Source: Struthio camelus
Lineage: Eukaryota; Chordata; Aves; Struthioniformes; Struthionidae
Length of the DNA stretch: 64,000 nt
Direction of reading: 5' to 3'
Assembly: GCF_040807025.1 (NCBI RefSeq)
Contig: NC_090943.1
Coordinates: 5,194,356-5,258,355 of the forward strand
Of the stretch, positions 26,441 to 37,900 are shown piece by piece. Numbering within the stretch: the stretch's first letter is position 1; each line of letters opens with the position of its first letter. The position numbers were made by a program, and so were the translations under genes. The notes beneath the pieces were generated by a model that saw only the letters and a program-made list of their open reading frames with translations, was not told the DNA's origin and made no database searches.

Positions 26441-27867
26441 AGACTCACAGGATAGCTGCGGTTGGAAGGGACCTCGGAGATCATCTGGTCCAAACTCCCT
26501 GCTCAAGCAGGGTCAGCCAAGGCAGATTGCCCAGCATCGGGCCCAGGTGGGTTTCCAACATCTCCAAGGACAGAGAAGCCACAGCCTCTCTGAGCAACCT
26601 CTTCAGCCACCCTCACAGCAACAAAGTGTTTTCTTACGCTCAAACAGAATTTCCGGTGTTCCAGCTTGTGCCCGTTGCCTTTCGTCCCGGCACTGGCCAC
26701 CACCGAGAAGAGTCTGGCTCCGTCTTCTTTACTCTCTGCCATCAGGGATGTACACGCGTGGATAAGATCCCCCCTGAGCCTTCTCTCGTCCAGGCTGAAC
26801 GGTCCTGGCTCTCTCTGCTTCCCCTCGCATGACAGATGCTCCAGTTCCTTCATCGTCTCTGGGGTCCCTTTGCTGGGCTTGCTCCAGTAAATCCACGTCT
26901 CTCTTGCAGTGGGGAGTCCAGCGCTGGACACAGCACTCCAGGTGTGCTGTGGCCTCACCGGGGCTGAGTAGAGCGGGAGGGCCGCTCCCTTTGACCTGCT
27001 GGCAAAGCTCTTCCTAATGCAGCCCAGCAGACCGTTGGCCTTCTTGCCACAGGGCTACGTTGCTGGCTCGTGGTCCGCTTGCTGTCCACCAGGGCCCCCG
27101 GCTCCTTCTCTGCAAAGCTGCTCTCCACCTGGTCAGCCCCCAGCCTGTCCTGGTGCACGGCGTTATCCCTCCCCGGGGGCAGGACTTGCCGCTTCCCCGT
27201 GTTGAACGGCATCGAGTTCTTCTCTGCCCATCTCTCCAGCTTGTCGAGGCCCCTCTGAAGAGCAGCACAGCCCTCCGGTGTATGAGACGCTCCTCCCACT
27301 TTGGGGTCATCTGTGAACTTGCTGAGGATGCTTTACGGCCTCTGGCCCAGGTCATTAATGAAGATAAACAGTACTGGCCCCCAGTATCGGCCCCTCGGGG
27401 ACATCACAGTGACTGGACTCCAGGCGGACACTGTGCCATCGACCACAATCCCTCTGAGCCCAGCAGTTCAGTCAGTTTTCAGTCCATCTCACCGACCACT
27501 TATCTAGCCTGCCCTTCATCAGCTTGCCTATGAGGTTCTTATGGGAGATGATAGCGTCAAAAGCCTTATGAAAGTCAGCACCCAAGGACTTGTGCATGTC
27601 CAGTTTGTTAAAGTGTTCCCTAACCTGATCCTCCTTCATTGAAGGTAGGTCTTCATTGCTCCAGGCTTCCCCTCTTTTCTCAGGGGCCTAGGATTCCTGA
27701 AGGCCAGTCTTATCAGTAAAGACTGAGGTGAAAAAGGCATCTGGTACCTGTGTTTTTGGTGTCTTTTGTCACCAAAGCCTCTGCCCCATTTAGTAGCGGG
27801 CTTATGCTTTCCCTAGCCTTCCTTTTGCTGCTTCTGTACTTATAGAAGCCTTTCTTGTTGCCCTTGT
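26441..27867 (-). mobile_element. CR1 LINE, degenerate ORF2 plus 3' UTR, internally deleted (copy A)
   Basis: Minus-strand CR1. The 3' end is at 26441, with the octamer-like end and the gatcatctggtcc and ctgctcaagcagggtca blocks. Toward the 5' end lies the ORF2 C-terminal half: recognisable blocks include TPEGCAALQRGLDKLERWAE, the LGADQVESSFAEKEPGALVD stretch and ERRLRGDLIH followed by EDGARLFSVV. The frame is broken by substitutions, including a Trp-to-stop, and by frameshifts, so no active protein is encoded. Near 27573-27582 the frame jumps from a KAFDA block directly to an HKSLG block that normally lies well upstream, so an internal segment is deleted. The remaining 5' part (to about 27867) still reads KGNKKGFYKYRSSKRKARES, typical of CR1 ORF2. 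From 26441 to about 27526 it is nearly identical to copy B at 59355. Confidence 0.95.
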
Positions 27868-28735
27868 AAAGACTGTGAACCACTCCCTTCCCTTAGCCAG
27901 AAGCTATATTTTTCCATGCTCCTTACAGTAATGAAACAGAATTCGAGGTCTGGAGACCTTGGCTCATATCCACAACACTTAGTAAACCAAGTACATCTCA
28001 GCAAAAGGTATGTTTGCAGAATGTAACTTTTAACCTTATATTCTTTGTATATTGCACAGAGAGGAGTTGAACCTTTTTTTCTGGTCATACATTCTTTGCC
28101 AGTGTTTTGTCAATGAATAAATATTTGCTGAATTCCAGTGCACAGAGTATTTTTACAAATGCCCAGAATATTTTCCAGATTAATTTGGTAGTCCTTGCCA
28201 AATGATAAGATAATGATAAGAAAATAAGCAGAACACTCACATAAGGTATTGGTATCTTGGGTGTTTTGTCAGGATTTAGGATTGAGACACAGTCCCGGAA
28301 CAGTTATACAAGAAATCTCTGCTTACAAAATCTCAACTTTAATATGCCTCCCGTGTTCCCACTTGAGCAATCTAATTTTATCAGCAGGTCCTTCTTCAAA
28401 TGCTGGCAAGTTCCTGCTGCTAAATCCTATGATTTCTTTCACAAAGAGATGTTTCTCTAGCTCACAACTAAAAGCTGGGAAGTGGAAGACAGAGCTAAGA
28501 ATGGTGCAGCACAGCCAAGAAGAATCTGTAACTCACCAGCTCATTCACTTGTTCTGTCGATTACATGGGTCTATAAACACACTCGTCTTCTTTTCTGCCT
28601 TTATTGTTCCTATACAATAGGATTCATTTATTCTAGCCTCCCTATAACCAATATAATCAGTGAAAATCCAGTCAGTAGCAGTCAGGGAAGTGAAAAGTGC
28701 AATTCATTTCATCCTACAGTAGGTACCAAAAGCAG

Positions 28736-28800
28736 GTCAGATGACTCATACCCATATAGTGCCTATTTCTCATCAGTGGCTGTAAAGGAAGTCCTGGATT
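28736..28800. repeat. Unassigned dispersed repeat, copy 1
   Basis: This block aligns with 32459-32522 at roughly 75% over about 63 bp. Shared landmarks are gatgactca, an acccta-like stretch, tatttctc and taaaggaag. Weaker similarity continues for some tens of bases around a gtagaca motif. I do not recognise the family. Confidence 0.6.
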
Positions 28801-30386
28801 GCTAGTTCACACAGAGAAACCTGTCCTGTAGACACCTCTGACTAGATTACATGGATCCTACCTCCTACAGCTAGAAGCTGCCTGAGCAGAATCACTACTA
28901 TGAATCTGGCAGGCAAGACTGCCAAAAATACCTGACAACATTGGAAGCTTCCAGTTTGGGGTGCCCATTTCCAGACATGTAAAGACCTTTTATTTTGGGA
29001 CTGTGGATGCTCAACACTTGCCAGTTCCTTTATTGGCAGGGCTATATCAGGCAACCAGAATATGTTACAAACATCTCTCAGCAAGCAATGCATGAGCCAG
29101 CTGTGAAAATTAAATCAGTTTTGTATCTGAACCCATTAGCCTTGTTGCATCTGAGCCAATTAGACTTGATTACAGAATGAGGACTTACTTATTAACTTAG
29201 CTTCAGAGCAATATTAATGTCACAATGGTGCTTCCATATGTATTGTCTCTGAGTATGTGGATCTAGTCTCCGCACTGGACCACCTCATATCAACCTGTCT
29301 GTAGCTAGCTCAGGACACCACCATCGTAAATAATCTAAGGTTTCCCAAATAGGCCTTGAAAATTGAAGCATTCAGATCCATGAGTTGCTGTGAAACGTCT
29401 TAACCCGGGCAGATGTAAGGATCTGCTATGTAACAGGTGCGGCCTAGCACGTACTATGTACGCTGCCAGGGAAACCACACACTGGCTGAAATTCACCTTG
29501 ATGCCAAGAGCCAGAGCTCAAGGAAACCATGCTTTACTTTGAGGGTATAGCAAAGGTCTCAATGTTACTTATTCTTTTGAACAGTAAAGAATTCTGCCTT
29601 TAAGCACAACTTGCATGGTATGTCAACTGTTGCTGTCTAATGTAACTCCATCAAATAAATGAAAAAGCAAATGAAACTTGAAATCTTGGACTGCCAATTT
29701 GCCTAAGAAAATTTATCTAAGAAACACCATAATACATACCTGAGAGGGGTTTTTCTCTTTTTATTCAATGCTTGTTTCAATTTTGATACAGTCAATAGCT
29801 ATTGTAAACGTGGGACATCACAAAAATAGGTTGCTTTCCACTGTAGCAACAATCCCAACCCACCCTGGCCGAAAGGACAAATAAAATATGTGACTGAAAA
29901 TGTGCTTTTTCCTTGTCTTGTTTTATAAACAAAGCTGCTAAGGAGAAACTGCTTCCTTATTTCAGCGGTAATGTTGGATTCATTAGCTTTCAGCCAATGA
30001 AAACAAATAGATGAAGGGCGCTAATATACACAAAATGTTCCTAATGGGATGAGTTTTCCTTAGGTTATGTAGCAGGCTGGGCCCTAGGTCATAGAGGCAT
30101 GTAGGAGCAATATCATTTTCTTTCCATGGCTAAACCTCTGTGTTTCCTACTAGATCTTACTGATCAATAGCAAAACCAAAATAATGCAAAAACAATGCAA
30201 TTTAGGTTTCTACAATCATTCACTGCAGAAATAAATTATTGCAAGACAAACTTTGGTGTAATTTACTTTTTATCACCTGATCCACCATAACTGCTCACAT
30301 ATCAGGTCTGGTAAAATTCCAGGCAGTTTCCTCCTTAGTAAACTTACCCTGGGTTAGGAAAATCCATGCAGGAAGCTGACACATTA

Positions 30387-30424
30387 TGTAAATCTATAGC
30401 TTGTGTGTAAATCTATAGCTTATG
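30387..30424. repeat. Tandem duplication, two 19-bp units
   Basis: The unit tgtaaatctatagcttgtg is followed directly by a copy differing only in its last few bases (30406-30424). Confidence 0.85.
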
Positions 30425-32458
30425 TCACAATAAGCTTCCATAACCACACCCCAAATCAGGTAGGCACTCTAAGTGCCGCCTTCAGAAACTCCTTCTGAAA
30501 CTGGCACGAAGGTTTTCAGAAATGACTAGTGATTTGAGGCCCATGTACTGGAGGTCCCAGCCACCATCAGAAAATCTGACCTACTACAAGTCTTTCAGGT
30601 TCAGTAATTGAACCTTTCGAGCCCCTAAACCAATAATCACTTCTGAAAAACTTGGCTTAAAGCTGTGTCATTTTTCCAGGCTCTTCAGCTTTCCTCTGAT
30701 CTCTGAAGTGACCACTTCCCCTCCTTTCAAATTAGCCGATTAGATCTTTGCCATTCTCATCCACTACCATCCTGGGTAGGTTTCAAACAGAAGACAGTGG
30801 GCATGTCTACATGGAGTCAGATGGCACCTCACACTTGAAACTAGTTTCAGAGCAGTTGGCATAACCACCTATAACTGCGTAAGTGTAACACCACCGAGCT
30901 CAGCGTGGGCTTTCTACTGCTTCTCAGCTGCCTCCAGCACTATACTATGGTTCCACTCACAGAAGAAGGAGGTTTAACTTTTCATTACTATTCCACTGAA
31001 CTAATGAGGCCCATGAAGCATTTATAGTCTAGTATCTCCAATTAATTTCCACTAGCAAGTGAATTATTAAAACAGTGAGGAGGAATCTGCGATTTTACTA
31101 TTACCATTGCTCTAAATGTTTTATTTAGACAGGACATTTTGTACAAGACAAAGTTAAATATAAATTTCTCACAAAGGTGACATATATGACACCTTACCAT
31201 AAGAGCATGTCTGTTTAGATATTCATCTGCATATACAATATGCCATGCTTATTGTCAGCTAAGGGGTCAATTTTCAGCAGAGGGTGTATTTGTAATACCA
31301 CAGAAGGAAAGAGAATGAAATCAAGCCATATATAGAGCCCAAATAACAAATATTACCCAGTATGTTTTAATGCACAGTTACCAAACAGTTTCTGCTTCGT
31401 TAATTTCAGGAAGTCACGTTCGTCAGATTGTGAAAAAGAAAATGGGAAACAATGAAAAGGAAAACATATTTAAAAAACTAGATGCAAGCTGCTGGAACAG
31501 GATATGATCGTGCACAGATCTCTGTAAAGGTTCTTACGTTGCCATATAACATACTGTGGCCTTCTCTGATTGTTTGATTCAAAAAAGGTCTGTGAAGGTG
31601 AATAACCGCTTGTATTTTACATGAAATAAAAATGTGCAAACATTTTGCTTGATGCAGACAGTGACACACATATAATGCTGTTTTTGCTTGATTGTTTGTT
31701 TGCTTTGTTTTGTTTTTTTCAGCAGAACTAGATCTAAATTAATGTTTCAGTTGCCCTCTTCCTCTTTATGGAAGGATCCCCTAGTAAATCTCAAGAGCCA
31801 TCTCTTTTGCCTAATAAGGACACTAATATTGAGCCCTGGAGAAGGAAATTACTGCTTCTATGCTCCAAAAGCAAGTAGGGTAGAAAGGGCTTAGTAATGC
31901 TGAGCTTCTCCTTGCTCTAGCTTGGTGGTGAGACTCATCCCGCACATGTAGTTATTTGGTGACACGGTCTATGCACATTTATTTCTGCCTTTGTGAGTGA
32001 AGTCAGAGCTGAATCTGGAAGGTGTTCAGCTTAAACAGATGATAGATAGACAGTGGACTTTTCAGAACAAATATACATGGGCATAATTACAGATAAGGGA
32101 TAAGAAAGATCTGACTTTCTTGGATTCTGTGATAACAGAGGCGTAAGTTTCAGTAAAATACTCTCCATAATCTGTGATGAAGGAGCCTATTTTAGAAAGA
32201 GGCTCAGAGATCAGGGCATACCCTCATCTTTATTCGTCCTCTAAGGTTTGCTATAAAACACAGTCTATTTCCTAGCCCTATTCACTAATTTTTGCCTCTT
32301 TCCCATACCTTGAAAAACCCTCATGTCCTCATAAATGAAATTCATCTGATGCAATCACCTTGGACTTCTTTTCCCTTCTGTCAGTAGAGATCTGCTCAGC
32401 ATATAGCCTTACAGTCTGGTGCACAACTCTTCTCACCCTAAAGTAAATGTCAAACCAA

Positions 32459-32522
32459 GGTTTGATGACTCACACCCTAAGGTGGCTTATTTCTCCTTGC
32501 CAGCTATAAAGGAAGCCTAGAG
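32459..32522. repeat. Unassigned dispersed repeat, copy 2
   Basis: Same-orientation partner of 28736-28800, about 3.7 kb away. The flanks are not obviously similar, which argues for an old interspersed element over a local duplication, though a worn duplication is possible. Confidence 0.6.
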
Positions 32523-33417
32523 AAACAGCTCCTCTGAATACATCTGCACCGTAGACATTGACATTTCACTCAGATGAAACTCAGACCTGTCATAAGGCAG
32601 CTCCTTGCTTCCCCAGAGAAACACTTATCTTTGCTGCTCTTCCACTAGGGAATGGAAGTTCATCTCCAAATTGACATACTTCAAAGCACTGCTTTAACTG
32701 GTGTGGGTTTACTAAATGAGAAAATCCAGGGAGGAATTTTTTGTGTTACACATGATCCCAAAATTTTCCATCATATTTCTATCGCTATACTATCTTCTGT
32801 CCAAGGGTCAAATACATTCTGCATATTCTGATTTTTCCTTACAGCTGCGCTGTGAGGTAAGTGGGAAAATCAGACTCTGATTGCAACATGAAACAAAGCA
32901 TGGGCTACAGTTCACAGAAATTTTAAGAGGAGTAAAGGTTTACCACAAGCTGGTGGAACCACATTCAGCCATGATTAGCTGTGATTTTCCAGGACACATA
33001 AGAGAGCTTTGGACCTGGGATCTTTTGATGTCTGGGATCTCCCACTCACAGGAACTCTGAGGATGCAATTACCCTGAATTACCCTGAACTCTGACACAAT
33101 CTCTTAGTGGGGAATAGCTGAGATGATGAGTGAACCTGATCTAAAAAGGCAGTCTTGAGCCCATGATACAAACATGCCCTTAAACTCACAGAGATAAAAG
33201 GGTTTGCCAAAGGCCATATAATATTCCTGAGGCAGAGTCAGGAATGGGCTAAGATGCTGCCCGTGTCTCCAAGGTTGAATGCAGGACCTTTATCTCATAA
33301 AGTTTAAAGACAAAACTCTGCCTAACTGATCTAAGACAAATGAAATAAAATTACATTACATTGAATTAAACAACTTTAAAATGACTGACACTCTGAGATG
33401 CTTTCAGTAAATATAGA

Positions 33418-33537
33418 TAGTTTGATGAGAATGGGAACCGAAGTAGGAGAGAGATGTTTATTCAAAGACTGTCTGACTAGTTTGATGTGAATGGGAAGTA
33501 AAGGAGGAGGCAGGGGTTTATTCAAAAAGACTATCTA
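33418..33537. repeat. Tandem duplication, two 60-bp units
   Basis: Units 33418-33477 and 33478-33537 both begin tagtttgatg, share an aatgggaa block and later a gtttattcaaa block in register. Their identity is roughly three quarters, so the duplication is not recent. Confidence 0.85.
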
Positions 33538-34469
33538 AACTGAAACCATTTCTATTCTGGTACTCTGGTAGTTATGTTCAGGTTGGCTTCCAAACCTAGC
33601 TGGAGTGCTAACTGCCAGAGATTTGTATTTACCTACTCAACTTGACATCTCTAGGCTGTACAGAGTAGGATACTGTATCTTTTAGTGGAAATAAATTTTG
33701 AAAATAGCAGATAGTCTGGGCTCAGAGGGGTTTGCATAAAGGTTAGTAAGAAGGTGCTATGATAAAAATCAAAAAGTAAAAGTCCTTTATTGAACTCTCG
33801 CGAGATATTCACTCTCAAGATGGAGGAATAAACTATAGGCACATCATTTATTTGCAACCTTTCCACTAAGAAATCATTTTTTCCAAAGTATTTTTTCCAA
33901 TCTTTGGTTGAGTAACTTGTTCCCATTTTGGTAAAGTGTTGCTAAAATGTATCACTTAAAGAATTCATTTCCGAATATAACCTGTTTTGGTACCTCCAAA
34001 TACATCTTCACATCACACTCTTTTCATACATCCACTTTATTTAATAATGAAGAACAGTTTCTACCACAAATATGCACCCTCTAAATGTCAAGTCTTAAGC
34101 TTTTGTGTTTTCTTGTAATTGTGGAGAAGCAAACCACCACAGAACTTATCCAGAACTTTGGTATAAATAAATTCTAGTATTACATTGATATAAAAGTAAA
34201 GACACTGGTACAGCTTTCTCTCATCCAGAAAGGAAAATAAGCTACATCAGTGTGAGGCACCGTAACACATCGCACAATTGCACCCAGTATAAGGAACGTA
34301 GTATTACTATTATTCTGATAACACAAAACCACAAGCTTTAATGCAAATTTTATGAGACTGCAATAATTTTGTGTAAGTCAGGCTTTAGCTAAAAAGCCTA
34401 TATGGCTACTAATACTTTCAGTGCAAAATGAGAGTTGCTAATATCAGAGAAAGAAGTCAATATATATCT

Positions 34470-34927
34470 CTTGAATGACACTTTATATTTATTCTGGAGT
34501 TTTTTAGGTGAAGAACTAGTCAGGACTGAGAAGGCATGGACAGTGACAGAAATCTCGGTGCAGTTCCTTTCATCAGATTTTTGGAAACAATTGCAGGATA
34601 CAGAGTAGATCCAGAAACAGACCTCAAAAGGACGCTGACAACTTTACAGCTTCATCTGCAAGCTTGATTTGGCAGTGGAAGCTCAATCTGCTCTCAGAAA
34701 CTGTATAATAAAGGCAGTGACCAAGAGTTTATGTAAATGCTGTTTATATTATAAGCAAAATATCTGAAGCATGAGGTGAACCTCTTCAATGCTGCACACC
34801 ACCATGCCGTTCTTCCTCATCATAAACTGCGTAACTCTTGTCCTATTTCCTGTAATGGTGGGAATGGGAACGTGCTAATTCAGTCATTTCCTTTTTTTCT
34901 TTACAAATAAAGTGCAGGTCAGGTCAG
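34470..34927 (-). other. Probable 3' UTR of the MINDY4-family gene
   Basis: Sequence immediately downstream of the TGA at 34928-34930 on the minus strand. The first convincing minus-strand AATAAA is at 34488-34493, about 435 nt past the stop; the end is placed about 15-20 nt beyond it by convention. Another minus-strand AATAAA occurs near 34034-34040 and could serve instead. No transcript data support either. Confidence 0.4.
34488..34493 (-). terminator. Candidate polyadenylation signal AATAAA
   Basis: The plus strand reads tttatt, giving AATAAA in the sense of the gene about 435 nt after the stop codon. It is the nearest canonical hexamer I find downstream of the last exon. Use is inferred. 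Confidence 0.4.
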
Positions 34928-34976
34928 TCACAAGATTGGTTCTGTGCCGTTCCAGTCAATAACAGCTCCGTGCCAT
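34928..34976 (-). CDS. MINDY4B: MINDY4-family gene, last coding exon
   Basis: Minus strand: acceptor GCTTTCCTTTCTAG, then one base completing the split Lys codon, then 15 codons reading [15 protein letters not shown] and TGA at 34930-34928. The family's C-terminus has the pattern W-x-G-A-x-x-x-W-N-G-x-x-P-I-L, which is preserved exactly, and the exon phase matches the donor at 40249. Compared with my recollection of MINDY4 (Lys after the first Trp, Ser-Val before NWNG) it is divergent, which supports the paralogue call. Confidence 0.93.
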
Positions 34977-37900
34977 CTAGAAAGGAAAGCAATCGTTTCA
35001 CATCCGTCAGTTAATCAGGTGATTGGAGTGGTAATCCAACAATTCTAAAATAAACTACCCTAGAGTTTTGGAGGGACTCACTTGGGGTAACTACTTACAT
35101 CTTCTCCAAGGGCAAGAAAGGGAAGTGAGGTACTCTCACCCACTGTTTTGGTTCCCAAGCTGGGACGTCCGTGTCCTTACACTCATTCTAGTCTTTTCTA
35201 GGCAATAGAGAGTTCTCAGCAGCAGCTGATTCAGAACAGGCACCTCAGCTTTACAAAGACTGTAGGGAATCTCCAAAGCAGTTATGAGAATTAACCCTCT
35301 ATAACCAGAATGCTCAGTCTCTTAGCCGTTATTAGGCAATTTGCACAGTCCTAAACAGACAGGCCTCTGGCTAGGAGCTGTGTGGCTCTAAGACCCTGAG
35401 ACCAGATGACTTTAGCTGACATTTAGCTGCTATCCTTGCTCCTGCCTTTGGTTCCTTTGAAATATTCAGTGGCACACTTCAATGACATGGTTTTGCTTTC
35501 TCTATGGTATTGTTTTGCTTTTTCTCTGCCCTCATTCTTTCTTCAGAATAACACTGAAGATTTACTTCTTGGCTCTCTGTCAGCTGCTACTGCTCAGCTG
35601 CCTGCTCTAGGACTGTGACCAACACTGTGAGGGTAAACAAGTTATCCATCCTGCATTTGCCACCAAATGTGCCTTCAAGGTATGGTGGAAGACGCCGAGG
35701 TGAACCAAGACCCAGTGAAACCAGGATAAGTCTCTCCAACGACCTTGCTGGGTTGAAGTGAGTCAACTCACTGTATAGTTAGAGTCATTCATTACATGAA
35801 TGGCACTCTGGTCCATGGTATTTCTTGTATTTGCAAGTTCATGTTCCAGATCTTCTGAGAAGTAAACTCAACAGCATTCCCAGTGTTGACTATTTAGATC
35901 AGGTTTGAAAAATCTGTTTCAGAGCTCAGGAGCACGGTAGTAAGACATCTGTGAGGGGGTGGGGACAAAAGTGAGGTGCCAGAGTGCAAGCCACATTCTT
36001 TCTGTCACCGAGGAAGGGATTTGTCAGCAGGGATTTGACAGATCAGTCCTTTTCTTGAGTAAGTTAAGTGAAAAACAAAACCAAAAGCTGAATCCACACA
36101 GTGTTCAACTCAGGGTCTTAAGGGAAGTGACCACCTGAGGGATCTTTTTCAGTCTCCAAGCAGTCACAGCAAAATCAGAAGTAAACTGATACGGAAAAAT
36201 TGGGCTGTTGTGAATTTTTTCCTTACTTTTTCTGCAGAATATTCTTTCCATTTTTGATTTTGCTAACAACGTGAAAAAAAAGGTATAAAAACTGTCCTCA
36301 TGCCTGGGTTTAGCAGGAATTAACAATGGTGATACCTCACTTCTTGAGCTAAAAACGGAACATGCTCTAGCTGGGCTTAGTCCGGTATTTTCCAGTGCTG
36401 AAAGCTACCTCTTCCAGAGGTTCAGAATATCACTTTGCCCACACAACAACCAAATGCAAGTAGGAAGTACAGTCTTCACAGAATCACAGAATCACAGAAT
36501 CGTTTAGGTTGGAAGGGACCTCTGGAGATCATCTCGTCCAACCTCCCTGCTCAGGCAGGGTCCTCTAGAGCATATTGCCCAGGATCACGTCCAGACGGGT
36601 TTTGAATATCTCCAGCGAAGGAGACTCCACTACCTCTCTGGGCAACCTGTGCCAGTGCTCTGTCACCCTCACAGTGAAGAAGTTTTTTCTCAGGTTCAGA
36701 TGGAACTTCCTGTGGTTCACATTCTATCCCCATTGGATTTTTCTGGTAATGCTATCAAACCATCCTTTATCTTTGTGTACAGCCTTCCCAAGGCACCATC
36801 TTCTATCTCACTAGGATGATTAAAGCTTTGAGAGGAATCCTTGGCTCAGCAAAGGCTAAATGACACAGAATCAAATCTGGTCTGTGGATACACTGTCTTC
36901 TGCGAAAATAGTAACACGCATCACTGCTGCTGACACCATTTTTGCTGCTGTGGCTTAAGATATTGCTGATCATTACGCAGTGAAGAACTGGCCTTTTTTA
37001 AAATAGGTTTTGAATAAGGAGCTTAAGCAGAAAAACATATTCTGAAAAAGAACTCAAGGTAACTTTCATACAAAGCCTGATCCTCTGTATTTGTTTTTCA
37101 ACTATTTTTCTTGAGCCATTTATAGACCGAAAAACAGCCTTTGGCTGTTTGCCCCAATAGAGAGAACCTCAGAACTTTTTTCACCCAATGAAACTGCACA
37201 AAGAAGGTGTCAAACAGTCAGGGACCTCACGAACGCTGAACAAGTGTTTTCTTTACAGACATAAACAAAATGATCTAGACAATGCGTTGTGATCATTTTG
37301 CCACACTGTCCTGCCACAGGGCAATTCAAACGGAACCCAGATTCTTGTTGCTAATTCAATTATAATTTATCAGATTAGCAATAAAAAAAGAAACATTTGC
37401 CTCATCTGGTTCAATTATAACCACATCCAAAGGTCATGGAAGTTAATGGGAATACTTCTATTGAACCTAAGAGGAACTGGTTCAGGCCCTGAAGAACACT
37501 CAGTCTGCGATAACATTCAGAGAGTATTTCTTGTAGTAGTCATTTGCTATTGTTGCAGAGCATACCAATAATTCAGGCTGAAATGCCTGAATACTCTCTT
37601 CTCCTCTAACCCGCCAAATCTCCATTTGTCTCACTTCAAAGGCAAACAGACGTACTATGTATCACACAGCCCCACTACCACAGAGGAAAGCTGACACTAG
37701 AGGGTTAATAAAATACGTTGCTGAATTTAGATATAAAGTCAGATCAAAGTTTTATTCCCCTCAGGCAGGGCTAACAGATGTTATTTCCGCCAGTGGAGAC
37801 AGTGGTTAAGGATTGTGACTGTGATATAAGAGTATTCTTCAGGGGAGAATGGAATAAAGAAGTCTGCACGGCATCTCCCAAACAAGCGAGGGAAGCACAT

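Larger units (their letters stand above)
27868..34469. other. Intergenic stretch with small repeats, no gene recognised
   Basis: No exon recognised in about 6.6 kb between CR1 copy A and the probable 3' end of the MINDY4-family transcript. It contains two diverged copies of an unassigned dispersed repeat (about 28736-28800 and 32459-32522), a 19-bp tandem duplication at 30387-30424 and a 60-bp tandem duplication at 33418-33537. The block 30795-30960 begins with a gggcatgtctacatgg motif reminiscent of sauropsid hAT-type elements, but I cannot confirm it. Confidence 0.5.

Noticed and set aside
26424-27533. Overlapping reading frames of 60-170 codons on both strands in the CR1 copies (and again at 59338-60447)
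   Set aside because: They come from the GC-rich, stop-poor CR1 sequence. Only the minus-strand frames resemble a protein, and that is the broken CR1 reverse transcriptase, not a host gene.
30795-30960. Possible hAT-type DNA transposon remnant starting gggcatgtctacatgg
   Set aside because: One motif is not enough. I found no matching inverted end or target-site duplication.
33856-33875. Minus-strand TTAG|TGGAAAGG, a possible last exon start (WKG)
   Set aside because: The phase is off by one base relative to the donor at 40249, and the frame hits a stop after five codons.
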